A DNA stretch of 64,000 nucleotides, taken from NCBI GenBank assembly GCA_905221605.1, contig CAJNDS010000202.1:890404-954403 (forward strand). Reading direction: 5' to 3'. The translations under genes were made by a program, and so were the position numbers. Source of the stretch: Symbiodinium natans. Taxonomy: Eukaryota > Sar > Dinophyceae > Suessiales > Symbiodiniaceae. Below the pieces are notes generated by a model. It searched no databases and was not told where the DNA came from. It worked only from the letters and a program-made list of their open reading frames with translations. Of this stretch, positions 11,175-22,452 are shown one piece after another (positions within the stretch are counted from its first letter, which is position 1; each line of letters opens with the position of its first letter).

Positions 11175-12187
11175 GTGTCACCTTGCTTGGATTCCGAGAT
11201 GCTCCGCCGGATGATGGCCAGTCTGCTGAAATCCAGAACCGGTCCTCAGATACTTTCCAAAGCTTCAGTAGGTTTTGACACTCGACACCGGAACCCCAAG
11301 ACCTGTAACCTTGTTGGTGACACTGCGTCTGGTGTGGCACTGATTCAGTGCCAGCGAGGGCTTGGAATTGATGGGCTTTTCAAGGCTGGACCAGATGCTT
11401 GCTGGTGGAGCAGGGCTTGCAGGGCCACAGCCTTAATGCGAGAGCTTGACATTTTAAAGCTAGGGCCAGCCAGGATCGGATCTGGGTTGCAGGCTTGGAA
11501 TGGGCATGCCCGGCATGGGTATGCCCGGCATGGGCATGCCCGGCATGGGCATGCCCACGCCCGGCTTGTCGGTACCAGGCCTGCTGCCTCGAGTGCTACT
11601 TGCTGCATCTATCTTTCCGCTGCTGTTCGTTGCTGCCTAGCCTGTGGAGGTGCGAGCGCCGCGCCGGACGGGCTGCCATGTTCTGATGAGCTTGAAGATG
11701 AAATGCTCCCTGCATCTTCCCCTCCCTGCTTTCAAGTGCTTTCGAAGAGACATCTCCGAGAGAGTTCCGTCAAGATATTTTCACTGCTTCTCGATGGCAG
11801 GAACTGGATCCTTTGAAGCCAGCCACTACACCCATGGACTTTTCCAAGCTCGGGGCGAACATGCCCAGCGAAGCACTCACGGTTGCCTTCGAGTATTTCA
11901 ACGTGTCCTTCGTGCTTCCAGCTTGGCAAGGTCAAGAGTTCCCCGTGCCCAGAGACATGGTGGCCACCCGTCTCGCAATAGAAGACAGAGACCAGGAGTT
12001 TGCCCCGTGATGCCGTGATGTCCGGATAAGCACCCGCCAGGAGTACCTCATGACTCCTGAGCACCGCCAGATACTGCTGGAGGCGCAAGACAACTTGCGA
12101 ACGCAGCAGCCCCCAGCGCTTCTACCAGCTAGCGTCAGGAGACGGGATGCGATGTGGATTGGGCACCTGACGAGTCCAAGGCCGTAA
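11175..12187 (+). CDS. unknown protein with Gly-Met-Pro repeat
   Basis: A set of + strand exons without a recognisable domain. About 11175-11275 reads SEMLRRMMASLLKSRTGP. About 11494-11575 reads a tandem repeat of the unit GMGMP followed by TPGLSVPG, encoded by a 15-bp DNA repeat. About 11770-11996 reads TPMDFSKLGANMPSEALTV ... VPRDMVATRLAIEDRDQ. A further exon from 12041 reads EYLMTPEHRQILLEAQDN and stops at 12185-12187. The last junction can be read as a GA-AG intron (11997-12040) flanked by a direct repeat CCAGGAGT, or as a GC-AG intron of 39 bp. Start codon and order are uncertain. Confidence -1.
11500..11562 (+). repeat. 15-bp coding tandem repeat (GMGMP units)
   Basis: About four copies of the unit ggcatgcccggcatg, nearly identical. 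In the frame that gives GMGMP it lies in a probable exon of the unknown gene above. Confidence -1.
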
Positions 12188-12998
12188 GCTTTCAAGCTGC
12201 AAGTTAAGGGCCCTGTGAATGCCTGTGATGAGTTGGCTCAGCTGCCTGCTGTCCTCTGCAGTTGATGTGGTTCGGCGGTTGCAGCCCATGCAGAGATTGC
12301 ACAATACTTGTGCGACAGTCGTTGAGGATAGACTTGGAGATTTCTCCCAGTTTTGTTGTATGCTAAAGCGGTCTGGATTAGCAGGCAGGCAACGGCTGTA
12401 GCAGATCACGTGCCTGCCACTTGGCGCATGAGCCCATGTCGCCGTGGGCGTTTCTGGCCGGCCATGTGAACCTACATGCTGACGGCCTGCCGGGGACTGC
12501 ACCTCTGATGATCATTGGGGCATGGAATCCTTTCTCTTTGCCGAGCGAAGACAGAAGGTGCATGGCTGCAAAGGCAGCAAAGGTCTTGGACATGATTCCG
12601 AGGCTCCTTCTTCTGTGCACGCCACGTGCTCAACACCAGACCCCTGACGAGCTGACGCGAGAAGTTGAACAGACGAGAGACGAAGCTCGCAGTCTGCACT
12701 CAACGCAGTTGTGCTTTAATGTGTGTTATTGCGCTGGGAGGATGATGGAGGGCCTCAGCACAGAATCTCAGAAGTTCACCCTTTGAAGTCCACTTGTCAA
12801 ATTTTATAGATTTTGCATGAGGTCTGCGAGTGGTGGCAGAAGTACCAGCAGCTCTTTCGACAGCAGTGGCGCAAAGCCAGCCGTGCCGAACGACGCGCCC
12901 ACCTCTTCGAGACTGCGCCCTTGCTTCCCAAGGCAGAGGGAGGGAGAGACAGAGAGCAGCCATGGCAGCCCGGTTTCGGCGGGCGGAGTGCGCAGAGA

Positions 12999-13030
12999 GA
13001 GAGCAGACAATGTGTGTGTGTGTGTGTGTC
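12999..13030. repeat. GT microsatellite
   Basis: An imperfect GAGA run is followed by a run of GT at 13011-13028. It lies in a stretch (12.2-13.3 kb) with long overlapping open frames in several phases but no convincing protein. The reading EGFSDLCPELNLEDLSA near 13290 could be an exon. Confidence -1.
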
Positions 13031-13308
13031 ACTTCGCACACCGACGGGACCTGTCGACATGCGCCCTTCGGGGCAACTCCTTCGTTCGGGAATTGTATGT
13101 ATACAGGAAGGAAGGAAGAGTGTCTACCACTGGTCCTGTGCAGTTCCGTTTCATGTTGTCACCACCAGGCCAAATCTCATCCGCGGCTTGGCAGCACACG
13201 CGTCAGCAGGATGTTACTTCGCTCCAAAGGCTGAGCTGCATCCGCTGCCTTTCGAGGCAGACACTCACCGGAGAAGACGCAGAAGGATTTTCCGACTTAT
13301 GCCCAGAA

Positions 13309-14073
13309 TTAAACTTGGAGGACCTGTCCGCAGATCCGCAAGCCCCTTATCTGCAAAATTACCCCGATGGAAATGCACGCGCCAGCCTGTTCTTTGCTTG
13401 GCTGCTTGCTTGGAGCGCAGGTGCTCCTGGATGTCCTGGACATGCGACTTGGACAAGAGACCCTCAGAACTGCCTCCAGTAGAAACCTAGCAATAGATGC
13501 ATGTTGAAGGTCAGGCACACAGCAATGGAAGGAAGTTGAGAAGCCGGGCAAGTAGAACCGCTTGTTTTGCAATGCCTGCGCTGGATCAATAAAGATTCCG
13601 TCAGAAGGGGCGGTCAGAAGTGAATCCCACACGTCTGCCGACCAGACTCTCCGGCGGTAGCCCGAACCCCATTCAAGCATGATGTCCCGCGCAGCAGGGC
13701 TCAGTGTAGCCTCAGAGAATGTTGTAGAATTGGTGGGGTTGTGGCAGGTCATTGGGGTTTTTCGCACATTCAACCAAGGCGGTGCCACACCGACATGGCC
13801 GTGCAGAGAAAAGCCCAAGACGATGATCTTGCGATGCTTGCTTGCAGACAGTCGCTCGCGCTGGCAATGTGTGTGTGTGCTCCTCAACTCAAGTTGCATC
13901 GTCAACAAGCAGGTTGTCACGGGGACTGGCCAGCAGGAAGTCGCGCCAAAGGTCTGGTCTGCCTCGGAAGCTGTTTTACCTGAGAGATGCTTGGCAGCTT
14001 TGTTTGGCAGTTGGTGCAAAGAGAGGTTGATCAGGTGATCGACCCCCACAGACCACAGTGCACCATCCTTCAC
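13309..14073 (-). CDS. long minus-strand open frame, doubtful
   Basis: An uninterrupted 254-codon frame on the minus strand. Its middle reads protein-like (SPAARDIMLEWGSGYRRRVW, SDGIFIDPAQALQNKRFYL), but no family is recognised and its ends are Ser/Cys-rich as in chance frames. It would be the only minus-strand gene in a window where everything else is on +. It overlaps no confident exon. It may be a fragment of a mobile element or simply a chance frame. Confidence -1.
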   Translation of the reverse strand: MKDGALWSVGVDHLINLSLHQLPNKAAKHLSGKTASEADQTFGATSCWPVPVTTCLLTMQLELRSTHTHCQRERLSASKHRKIIVLGFSLHGHVGVAPPWLNVRKTPMTCHNPTNSTTFSEATLSPAARDIMLEWGSGYRRRVWSADVWDSLLTAPSDGIFIDPAQALQNKRFYLPGFSTSFHCCVPDLQHASIARFLLEAVLRVSCPSRMSRTSRSTCAPSKQPSKEQAGACISIGVILQIRGLRICGQVLQV

Positions 14074-14173
14074 CCCGCATCTTCAGGATCCAGTGACCAC
14101 AGCTGTCACGGGACCCCTTCAGGGTCAAGGAGAAGAAGCCTCGGCGTGGAAATCAAGTTCATCCGACCTTGTC

Positions 14174-14929
14174 ATGGAGTCAGAGATCTGGTGGACTGTC
14201 CTCTTCCGCCAGCACTCGATATACACCCTGCTGTCTAACGTGCTGAAGGATGTGCTTGGGTTCTGTGGGGTTCTGTAAGGCCTGTTGGGCATGGTGCTTT
14301 AGTTCTTTGGTCCTGCGCCCTTGGGCAGGAGCGCTTCGAAGTTCCAGGGCTTCAAAAGCATCTTGAGCTTCAAGCAGACCTTCGCCAGCAGACGGGAGAA
14401 GACGACCTCGGAGACAGCAGCCTGACTGAAAGTGATTGCCAACATCCCTCAACGTTGCGCGCCTTCGCGCATGCTGCTGGGTTGTCACAGGCGACGACTG
14501 GTTGGAAGATCTGGCCATTTGGTGCAGTGCGGCGGTGCTGCTTTGCCTCCTGGCCTGGCTAACCGTCACATGGTATCGAGGTGAGGCGGCAGTTGGGCCT
14601 CCGCGCGACTTGTGCTGTCCCATGTCGTTGGAATTGTTTACTGATCCTGTGGTGGCTGCTGACGGCGAAACCTACGAGTGCCTTGGCGCGATTAATGAGA
14701 TGCCGCATAAGAGATGTGCTCTTCTTTCCCACTGGGCATCCTCATGCAGAGGCGGTGGTGGATCGAAAAGTGGATCCTCGAGAAGTCACCAGAAGTACGG
14801 CCTCGTCAAGGAACGGGTGTGCTCTCCCCTATGGGCCACGGAATTCTTAGCCACACCAGGTTAGTGAGCAATCAAACAGTCCGCCGATTGGCCAACCAAT
14901 GGCGCGAAACGAATGTAAAGGCGGACTGA
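14174..14929 (+). CDS. small membrane-anchored U-box protein (E3 ubiquitin ligase-like)
   Basis: Four exons fit in phase: 14174-14251, 14329-14431, 14491-14677 and 14752-14929, giving 181 residues. All three introns are GT-AG. The start ATG at 14174 is the first in frame with exon 1. After a helical charged segment (ERFEVPGLQKHLELQADL) comes one transmembrane helix (LAIWCSAAVLLCLLAWLTV), then a U-box: CCPMSLELFTDPVVAADGETYE joined over the third intron to RWWIEKWI ... VSNQTVRRLANQW. This matches the U-box pattern CPI..E.F.DPV...DG.TYER..I..W ... N..LR.LI..W. U-box proteins recruit ubiquitin-charged E2 enzymes, so this one probably acts at a membrane. It lacks ARM or TPR repeats. Confidence -1.
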
Positions 14930-14999
14930 CTGCAAGCACGTGGTTAACGACGCTCGCCATCAGCCTGTCAGCATTGTCAGTGCGACCCTGCTAGACAAG

Positions 15000-15888
15000 G
15001 CCAGGCCAAGCAGCCACGAATCTCACAAGCCACCTGTGCTTGAGCTGGAACCGACGTGCTGGTGCCAGCGCGAAAAATGTTGGGCGTGTGCTGGACCGGG
15101 ACGCGCGTTACTGTGACCTGAGCAAGATGGATCAAGATGGCAGCAGAAGCGTCGATCAGTTTCCACCGAGAGCATGCTATTTCGGGCGAAAAAGATGTCT
15201 GAGGGATTCCACATGTTATCATATGTTACAGTATACCATTTGCAAAGCTTGGAGAATGCGTGAAGTTGCGGACTCTGGCCATGGCAGCGCCGACTGGGCA
15301 AGGCCGATGGATGCAGAGTGCCGTTGGCTTCGGGGGCTACCCGGCAACTTGGTTGTGTGGAGGTTGCGCTTCTCCAATGGGCTTCTTGGGTTTGAGCGTT
15401 CTCCTCCTCTGATATCACCTTCCACGGAGTTACAGCAGAAGGTCCACTGGAATGTTGCGACCTGCAGCATCCGGGCTGGGCGAGTAAGCATAGTTACCTC
15501 TATCGTGCTTCTATGCCACTCTACGCGCCACCCCCCACTTTCACGTTGTGTGTGTGTGTGTGGTTTTTGTCACGCGATGAGCTGTAGCTTCGGCTAGGGT
15601 AAACTCGCTTCTTGAAGTGTGAGACTCTGTGTCCTGTAAAGCTGCCCTTCTGGTTCATGGGCATGTAGCTTTGCTAGAAGTGGGTCCATGTCGCACCAGT
15701 GCCCGGACCTGCCTCATTGTTGCAGATCCATTTGTGCCCCTGCTTGCCTCATCGGTCATCTGTGCAGGCGACAGGTGCCGGGTGGCCGTCCAATATAGTC
15801 ATAGCCCCGAAGATCGCCCGCGAGTGCCTGTGATAGGGCCAAGCTTTCTGGAAAAGTTATATCCACACGCTTCTCCTGACTTACTTCC
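15000..15888. other. no supported gene
   Basis: Open frames here are short and lack motifs. A GT run lies at 15547-15562. Nothing further seen. Confidence -1.
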
Positions 15889-16065
15889 ATGAGGGATCAG
15901 GAGAACCTTTCCCGTGGGAAAGTTGAAGCTGAGGAGTTCCAGAATCGGCGACTGCAGTACAACCTGGAAGAACCCGGAGAATCATGTGCAGAAGGAAATC
16001 TGGATCAGACCCGGCAGAAGCTGCAGAAGGATCTGGCGAAATTGAGGCAGAAACAACTGATGTGA
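15889..16065 (+). CDS. short coiled-coil frame, possibly a terminal exon
   Basis: A 58-codon frame starting at ATG 15889 and ending at TGA 16063-16065. It reads as charged helix (KVEAEEFQNRRLQYNLEE and RQKLQKDLAKLRQKQL) with heptad-like Leu spacing. No family can be named. It may be the last exon of a gene whose other exons I cannot see. Confidence -1.
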   Translation: MRDQENLSRGKVEAEEFQNRRLQYNLEEPGESCAEGNLDQTRQKLQKDLAKLRQKQLM

Positions 16066-16581
16066 TCATCTTTCGCTCCCCTTACACCCTAGTGTAAGGC
16101 GATTGTGGGTGGCTCTCGGTACTTCCTATTTCTTTATACCCGGGGCTTCCGCTGCGAAGGCTCTTCCACGAGGTAATGCTTCACCTCCACAAGGGTGATT
16201 TCAAGCCTGCTCCTGGTACACAATCGCCGGTGGCGGCAGCTGCAAAGACATCGATTGCCCAGGGCGTGAGGACGGTGCCTCGAGTGAAGATGCCGGACTT
16301 TCGTGACAAACTGAAGGCTGGTTTGAGACCACAATCTGCGTTGTTGGCACGAAGCCATGTGTCAGCAGGGAGGTACGTTTTTTTTTTTTCACTCCTGGAT
16401 GCGACCAAACCTTGACCCCCCCCCCCATGGCAGCACTCACTTGACGTTCCAGCTTGTCGCGGCAAGGGTGGGCGAGTGTGCGTATCGATGTGTTGTTGTT
16501 GTTTCGGAGGCGACCACATGTGGTTTGAGCTCTTCATTCTTAGCAAAGCTTCTTCTCTCAAGTTCTGCCAAATTCGGCCAG

Positions 16582-18045
16582 GGTGGATGGCAAAGAATCA
16601 CGGAGCCCTTCGTGTTCGATCAGCCTCCAGATCTCTGCCCTTGCTACAAGTCCCGCAGCGCTTTGCTGTTCAAGGCAGGTGCTGGTCAGAAAATACTTCA
16701 AGGCTGATTGCTCGCTGGCTCCCTGCCTAAGGCAAAAGCCACGGTGGGATTCCAGACAGCAACTGTTCTCAGCGACCCTCTGGCAGCACAATTTGGCCCG
16801 TCCATGCTTGGTGACGATCGATCCTTTCAAGAGGCATCTGGGGCATCTGGGCAATCAAGTGGGCGTAACTGCTTCACGCAACTGGCCGCTGGAAGTCTAA
16901 AACCAGGATCCGTTCCCTCGGATTGTTGGCAATCCATTCCTGAATGGATGCGGTGTTCCATGGTGGTGCTGTCGACTGGTCCCGGCGGAAATGGGGTAGC
17001 ATTCCACAAGCATGGAACGGCCTGGCTCGCACTGCAAGAAGGCCGAAAGCGCTGGTGGCTTTACCCACCGTGTGGTCCCCCCAGCGAAGCTTACGATGCT
17101 GTTGCTCTTTGCCCAGCTGCAAAGCTTGCAGAGGTGGTTTCCAAGCTGCCACCAGAGCAGCGACCTCTTGAGATCGTCCAGGAGCCAGGCGACTGTGTTT
17201 TTGTTCCGGCGCTTTGGTGGCATGCCACTTATGACGAAGAAGCAACTCTGGGCATAGGGTCTCAGTTTAGCATGGCGGAAGTTGACATCCTGAAATGTCA
17301 GCAGCAGTACCCAACAAGCGGTTTTGCTTTGTACCACGCTGCATGTGAGATCCACAAGACGGAGGAGAGAAAAGCCATGGAGTTGTTTGAAGCTGCCATC
17401 GAGCGCGAGCCTCTCAATTTCTACTTTGCTACAAACCAGGTTCTGTTTTATCTCAATATGGTCTTCCACCCACGACTGACGATTTCGATAATCACGCGCC
17501 TCCTCGGGCGAATAAGCCAGCTTGACGCACGCCGACAGATGATTGTGCAGAGGTTCTTCGTTCCCACCATCTGCAACTTCGTCGAATGGCATGTGCCACA
17601 TGATCGGCTACTGAAGTATTCTGTGCAGGCAGCGAGCTCGGCCTTGCACTCTTTGCTAGAGTTATTGAGGCCACTGCTACCTGGAGGTGAGGCCTTTCGC
17701 TTGGGAAGTGGTTTGCCTTGGAATGTCCTCCACCTCTTGGAATATACCTCAAAGTGCTTTCATTGCGGCGTGGTCGCGCCGGGTAAGCCTGGTGAAGCTG
17801 GCAGTGTCCGTGCCCACCGCTTTTTCTGCCTGCGGTGCACTGCAGAGCGATCCACTGCTCGCTGCCGACGTTGTGGTGTAGTGGATGGTTCAGGCCAATT
17901 AGGTAGCACAGGCACCGCCTTCGTTCAGAATTGGTATTGTTCATCATGTTGGGCAGCGTGGAAGAAGGGCATGGATGAACCTGGGTGTGCGTCGTATGGT
18001 AAGAGCCCACGTCTCTTTCAGGAGGTATGGGACATTGTGGACTAG
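16582..18045 (+). CDS. JmjC protein, JMJD8-like, with C-terminal Cys-rich domain
   Basis: Exons about 16582-16674 and 16732-18045, joined by a 57-bp GC-AG intron. An earlier first exon, possibly 16176-16370, is likely. The JmjC core reads GVAFHKHGTAWLALQEGRKR, WWLYPP, then EIVQEPGDCVFVP and ALWWHATYDEEATLG. Canonical JmjC oxygenases bind iron with HxD/E...H; here the first pair is HxH (FHKHG), as in JMJD8 (FHWHG), with the distal His kept in WWHAT. The middle is helical. The C-terminal part (about 17756-17970) has four Cys pairs, CFHC, CLRC, CRRC and CSSC, typical of two zinc sites. It stops at TAG 18043-18045. Hydroxylase or demethylase activity cannot be assumed because of the HxH. Confidence -1.
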
Positions 18046-19903
18046 TGATGAGCGAAAGGTCCGAAAATGATCGAAACTGTCCGAACAGATCTGGTTGCAC
18101 ATGTTCATTCCTTGCCGTGATGCCATTCATGCGCTTCATTGCAGAACATGTACAGAGTTTGGCAGTGTCATGGGCAGCCAGCGTCAGGTCCAGTTGAAAG
18201 GGTCCGCCGAACAGATCCGAAAGGCCAGAAGCAGTATCGTCAAGTGATTTGCAAGAGTGCCAGTTCTGCTAGCCGCTAGAGCACTGCGGGTGGGGTTTGC
18301 CGGCTCACCGCGGGTGGCTTACTGATCGGTTCAGAGCCTACGCATGGGATGCCAGCAAAATTTCTGGCGCACAAGATGGGACTAGCGCCGCACGGACTTG
18401 CCAGGAAATACTAAGCTACCAAAGTCAGGCTGAGCGCTTGCAGCCCACAGCTCTTTTGCAGGCCCAGCGACTGCTCCAGCGTGTGCTCATGCACTGCTTT
18501 GCACCAAGCATTCATGGAAGCTTCTCACCACGACAGCAATGCCGAGCAAATGCTGAGAACATGCCAACTTCATGATGTGTTGAGGCAACTGGGGCCGCAG
18601 CGAGGCCAAGGTCCGCCGGCTGCTGAAACCCAAGCCCCGGGCACAGTGCAAGTGGAAGCACGCGAGAGACTATGACATCTTTGCAGGTCATGTATCCGGC
18701 TGCATGCACATGCTGTGAGGGCAGATCCACTGACACTGAGCATTTTCGGATCGCATTGCAAGGATTATCGAGTCGGCAGTGCTGCGGCTGTCGCCGATGA
18801 ATACACTGCCTGCTGGGCAGAAGACGCTCAGTCAGACACAGACGGCTCCTCAAAGACTTGAAAGAGGTGTGTCAGAAGGGTCACACTCTGGCCGGCATTG
18901 CTTTGCTGATGCTGATGCTCCCAGGCCTGTGATCTCAATCGGCGCAGATCTTAGCATCTTTGCACTATGGCGTGGCAACTCCCCCCCCTCCCCGCCTACC
19001 ATCCACATGCGGCACTCGCAGTAGCAGCCAGCAAGACGACATGCGGCAACACTGCAAGGGCTGCCTCGAGATACGAGGAAGCCACTCAACCTTAGAAGTT
19101 TTTGCGTGCATCAGCCAAACATCAACAACGTAGTCCGCGGAAGAAAACGCCTCGCAATACTTGGGGCGCAGACTGCTGCTTGAGGGGCGGCGGGGGGCGG
19201 GGGGAGGGTGGTGTCGGCTTGACTTTCCTCACAGGCGGCGCCGGCGATATTCTTTAACAGTCTTGGCGGAGGTTTTTGAATCCTAAGTGCCCATTGGTCA
19301 CCCTCAATAACAACAACTGAACAGGCAGATGCAAGATCAGAAAGTTTGCGGCCTAGGCAAGGACAAAAAGGCGAATGACATCGTGATCCCTGCAGCCATT
19401 GTCTCGCGACAGGCCGTTGTTGCAGCATGTTGCTTTCCGTCGCAGTAGGATGCAGTAGGTGTGTTGCCAGTGACATCATCTCGTGCTCAATGGCGTTCTC
19501 GGTTATTTGTATTCCTTTCACAGCTTGTCTTAGCCTTGCTTCAAATCTTCATCAGATAGCATGCGGAGTGCTGCTTTCACCGTCTCAGCACTGCGTCCTC
19601 GAGCTGGACATCGATCGGGGTGCCATCTACGTGCTGAGCCCAGTCCGAGTCGTCAAGAATCTGCACAGCGGTACCAGTAGTAGTTTTGGTTGCACCAAGG
19701 TGTTTGAGAAGTTTCTTTTCTGCATGAAATGCATTGTGCTCACAAACCATCCTGGTATGACGACGTGAACTTGACGTGAACTAGATCTTTCGCACTGGGC
19801 CGAAAGATTCTGCATCATGCGGCATCATGTTGCAAACCTGGCTGGGTTTTCGTCCCTGTGCCATCTCCAGCTCGATGTCATGTAGCATGTGGAATGCAGG
19901 GGG
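18046..19903. other. no supported gene
   Basis: Short frames only. Two related fragments containing CGAACAGATC occur at about 18083-18092 and 18208-18217. A G-rich tract lies at 19183-19208. Nothing recognised. Confidence -1.
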
Positions 19904-20998
19904 ATGTTTGCCTCGCGCCGGAGACGAGGATGTGACTTGGCTGGGCCGCACCGGCAGCCCCAATACGGGGCAGCAGCTAAAGCAGCCAACCTGCCTGCAT
20001 TGAGCATTTGTCGCCTGGAATCCCCAGAGGAGATTTTGAAAAAGCTCCAGAAACATGCCGCAGATCCAGCGATGGCAGAGTTCACTTGCCCTATCTGCTG
20101 GGAGCCATTCTGGCAGCCTGTACGGACTGTATGTGGCCATGCCTTCTGCGAAGGCTGTTTGTTGAAGTCTGTGCTAGCACAGCTGGGCTACGACCAGCCA
20201 GACGTGTCCTGCCCAATGTGCAGGCATCCACTGCACGTAGAAGATGTGACGGCCGATGAGGCATTGCTAGCCCGCATCAGATTGGTCGTGGCTCAGAAGT
20301 CTCGAGAGTCAGAGCCACACAGCCGACCTCATGCTGGGCGACTGCACCGTGGATCGACTCGTTCCCCAATCGCTGCAATCGTCGAACCGATTTCGGTGAC
20401 TACGACAAGCCCCCGAATGCTGCGTTGTACTGGGCAACCTTGCACACCTGCACCAGTCGAGTGGCCGAGGGCTTGCAGCTCCGGTGCACAGAGAACACCC
20501 TTCCAGGGAAGCTGGATGCGCGCAGCTCCTGACTCGCGACCCGCAACCTCTGGCTGCGTCGCCGCTTCCCACAAGAGTGCTTTCTGGCCGCCGAGCTTCT
20601 CAGCTCGTCCTTCAACGTCAGGAGTTTGGGCAGGAAGCACCGACAATCAGCTGTCAGAAGGCGTTGAACCCCAAGTTGAAGCGGAGACTGTGCACGCGCG
20701 GCTCTGGCCAACCTGGCCGACCTCCAGGCCGAACACCGAGCGCTCGGATCGAGCTCGTGCCAGAGGGCATGGTACATATGGTGACATGGTCTCTGAGAAT
20801 TTTGAGAATGTCCCTGCAACAGCAACGCCCTCTCACAAACTGCGGCCCTGCTCACAGCCATCCAAGCAAGGCAGGCGCAGCGACCGAGTCTTGCCACTCG
20901 GTGCCGCATCAGAACAGCGGACATCTGCTGCGCCTCGCAGCTCAAGGGGAACACGAGCCAAGAGGCAGCTCGGATACGCTCAGATGCTTGCAGATTGA
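19904..20998 (+). CDS. RING-finger protein (probable E3 ubiquitin ligase)
   Basis: A single uninterrupted frame of 364 residues from ATG 19904. A C3HC4 RING lies at residues 62-106: C62, C65, C77, H79, C82, C85, C103, C106 (TCPICWEPFW, CGHAFCEGC, CPMC). A short helix PEEILKKLQKHA precedes it. The rest, to the TGA at 20996-20998, is Ser/Arg/Pro-rich and looks disordered. RING domains bring E2-ubiquitin to substrates; the substrate is unknown. No intron is needed, unlike most genes here, which could reflect a retrocopied gene. A later in-frame ATG (MAEFTCPIC) is an alternative start. Confidence -1.
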   Translation: MFASRRRRGCDLAGPHRQPQYGAAAKAANLPALSICRLESPEEILKKLQKHAADPAMAEFTCPICWEPFWQPVRTVCGHAFCEGCLLKSVLAQLGYDQPDVSCPMCRHPLHVEDVTADEALLARIRLVVAQKSRESEPHSRPHAGRLHRGSTRSPIAAIVEPISVTTTSPRMLRCTGQPCTPAPVEWPRACSSGAQRTPFQGSWMRAAPDSRPATSGCVAASHKSAFWPPSFSARPSTSGVWAGSTDNQLSEGVEPQVEAETVHARLWPTWPTSRPNTERSDRARARGHGTYGDMVSENFENVPATATPSHKLRPCSQPSKQGRRSDRVLPLGAASEQRTSAAPRSSRGTRAKRQLGYAQMLAD

Positions 20999-22452
20999 GG
21001 TTCTTGCTCCTCTAGTCTCCAGACGTACCTGGCGTGCAGGACTCCGAGCCACTCGCAGACTGCCGTGCTCGTGAATGGTGATGCAGCTTCGAGACGACAG
21101 GCAGGGTAAAAGCAGCGCTGTTAAAGCACACTAGTGCATTTCACGACTACTGGTATAGTGACACTACAACCCAGCCAAAACCGACGGCGTTGGCTGGTTT
21201 GGTCGTCCTGAGTCCTGACCGTCAAGGGATTGCAAGCAAGACGCACGCTGCGCATTTGAGACGCGTGGTCGCTAGTTGATTGCTGGCAGTCTAGGTCTAG
21301 GGAAGTCACATCGCCCACGGGTTTCCCATAGTGCTGCCATAGTCAGGAGCGGGCTTCGTGCTGGGAAGCCTGATCTGGCTGTGAGGACAAGGATCCAGTA
21401 TAGGTACGCGTGACCTACAAAGTGGTCGGAGATGGTGGGAGTTGTAGCTTAAAGGCTTAATTATCCTGCTTGCAAGATGCAAGCGCGATGGAGCTGTAGG
21501 GCTTCGGCTCGCCTTTGGGCTCTACTGTGTCGTGCGGCCTTGATGAATCATATCTTTCAGTCATTCATCATGTTATTTCAAGGGTGAAGGGTAGTGGCTT
21601 GTCGTCTGCTCTGCGCGGATGTTGCACATGTTCTCTGCTTGCACATCTCGTTTCTGTGTCTTCCGATGAGCAGCGCATGCCCGTTGCTCCAGCCAGGGTT
21701 ATAGTTTTGAGTGACGTTCACGACTCCGCATCCTTAAGGGAGCGGGCCGGACACCGCGCAGCGTTTCAAGTTTCGAAGAAAAAGACAACGTGTGTTTGTG
21801 CATCGCAGGCCTAGCACGATGGCTCAGAAGCACTTCGTTTGCTGCTTTCCACGTAGAGAGTTGCTTGTTCGGACTGGCTGGGGCGTGACCGCTGCGAGTA
21901 TGCAGGCTGATGTGGGCGGCGAAAATCAAGAATTTGGGGCGGGTGGGGGGATTGGATTACACTGCGAACCGCCACGGGAGTTTTGGCAGAGGTCTGCCTC
22001 TTGAGGGCTCTGGGCAGATCTCGTTTTCTTGGCATATCTTGGTTCCAACAACTATGTATCTCCCACCGAACTCTGGCAGCAAGATCGTGCTCCAGTTGAA
22101 CACAGCGGCGGAGGAGCTTCGAACCCGAAGCTCCTCTGGGAGCCTCCTCGCGTCAAAGTCGAAGTGCAAGCGGGCATGAAGGCAACCCACGAGGCAAGCT
22201 GCGAGGCTATCAAAGGAAGAGAATGGAAGTACTTGTGCAAACAGCAGTAGAAGGCGGAAGCAGAAACGGGAAGCCGTAGTGATTGCACGTCCTTGTGCTG
22301 CTTTGTTTGTCACGTCATGATCGTGTCGCGCCATTGATGTTGAACGCGGCTGGTGGGATTAGGCCGTTGAGGAAGTTGGAAAGGGAATGAAAGGGACAAC
22401 TTGGCTGGATCATTGGGCTGGGTGGCAGACGGAGGGGATTGGGCTTCTGGAG
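20999..22452. other. no confident gene; possible upstream FHA exons
   Basis: Frames near 22029-22250 may be exons of the FHA gene, but no motif confirms it. Otherwise nothing recognised. Confidence -1.

Noticed and set aside
12813-13490. Overlapping 221-225 codon plus-strand frames
   Set aside because: Two frames of equal length overlap across a GT microsatellite; composition is Arg/Ser/Cys-rich and no domain is seen, though a small exon near 13.29 kb is possible.
21421-21510. A tRNA-like stretch (gttgtagcttaaaggcttaa)
   Set aside because: No cloverleaf with paired acceptor and T arms and no clear B box could be formed.
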